From NCBI GenBank assembly GCA_964346275.1, contig CAYFUR010000148.1, positions 1 through 6,406 on the forward strand: a stretch of DNA of 6,406 nucleotides, in the 5' to 3' direction. The position numbers were made by a program, and so were the translations under genes. The notes under the pieces are model-generated. The model was not told the origin of the DNA. It worked only from the letters and a program-made list of their open reading frames with translations, and did no database searches. The stretch is from CAYFUR01 sp964346275. Lineage in GTDB: Bacteria; Sumerlaeota; Sumerlaeia; SLMS01. This document shows positions 6,083-6,406 of this stretch, in pieces (within the stretch, counting starts at the first letter, position 1; each line of letters begins with the position of its first letter).

Positions 6083-6406
6083 ATTGGTCGGCTTCTCGAT
6101 AGGTGCAGACGCGGTTTTTCCCTTCCCGCTTGGCCTGAAGAAGAGCCTTGTCCGCGCATTCCAACAGCTTTTCCAGATCCATTTCCGAGGAGAGGTCCAG
6201 CTCGGCCACCCCGATGCTTATGGTCATTTGGATCGTGGCGCCATTGGTCCGGAATTCAAAGGAGTTGACCGAACGGCGGAGGCGCTCGGCGATGACATGG
6301 GCCCCCTGGAGGTTGGTTTCAGGCAACAGGACGGCGAATTCCTCTCCGCCATAGCGCGCGGCGGAATCATGGATACGTGTTTTCGACTCGATGAGCCGGG
6401 CGATCT
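6081..6406 (-). CDS. Diguanylate cyclase, C-terminal GGDEF domain (5' end outside window)
   Basis: The C-terminal 107 residues of a protein whose start lies beyond the right edge; the stop is TAA at 6083-6081 on the minus strand. GGDEF domains make cyclic di-GMP from two GTP molecules and control motility, adhesion and biofilm state. The active-site signature is GGEEF (bases 6350-6336), a form seen in active enzymes. It is preceded by RIHD, which fits the RxxD product-inhibition site at the usual five-residue distance from the signature, so feedback control by c-di-GMP is expected. Downstream landmarks also fit: FAVLLPET, AERLR, MTISIGVAEL, and ADKALLQAKREGKNRV near the end. Any sensory or response-regulator region is N-terminal and not visible. 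The protein ends soon after the GGDEF domain. It converges with the small secreted protein gene with 60 bases between the stops. Confidence 0.95.
   Translation of the reverse strand, partial: IARLIESKTRIHDSAARYGGEEFAVLLPETNLQGAHVIAERLRRSVNSFEFRTNGATIQMTISIGVAELDLSSEMDLEKLLECADKALLQAKREGKNRVCTYREADQ

Overview
The window is chromosomal DNA of moderately high GC from a bacterium, most likely with a Gram-negative style cell plan: two of the five substantial genes carry Sec signal peptides, and a c-di-GMP synthase domain is present. The opcA-pgl pair is best known from Actinobacteria and Cyanobacteria but also occurs in other phyla. Nothing here fixes the lineage, and I see no phage, IS, CRISPR, tRNA or rRNA signal. 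This looks like an ordinary housekeeping region with two less ordinary secreted proteins. I did not find a clear new defence or mobile system.

Layout from left to right: (1) 1-1213, plus strand, the end of an oxidative pentose phosphate operon. It holds the 3' part of a probable glucose-6-phosphate dehydrogenase assembly gene (opcA), then 6-phosphogluconolactonase (pgl) starting at a TTG that overlaps the opcA stop. A hairpin follows. (2) 1405-3366, plus strand, a 653-residue secreted subtilisin-family (S8) protease. It has a propeptide, an intact catalytic set (D200/H239/N337/S572), an inserted beta-rich domain of about 125 residues and a calcium-type loop just before the catalytic serine. 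A strong terminator follows. (3) 3622-5433, plus strand, a cytoplasmic M3 oligopeptidase of the PepF type with a complete zinc site. (4) 5562-6020, plus strand, a small secreted protein with two beta-propeller-like repeat units, closed by a terminator. (5) 6081-6406, minus strand, the C-terminal part of a diguanylate cyclase running off the right edge and convergent with the small gene.

Working together: opcA and pgl form one functional unit that makes NADPH and 6-phosphogluconate. The secreted S8 protease and the cytoplasmic PepF could act in sequence on extracellular protein (outside digestion, then peptide trimming inside). However, the terminator between them means separate transcription units, so this link is only inferred from proximity. 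The intergenic gaps are 191, 255, 128 and 60 bases. They hold three hairpin terminators, a candidate promoter before pepF, a 15-bp dyad before the protease gene and an unexplained purine-rich 9-nt repeat.
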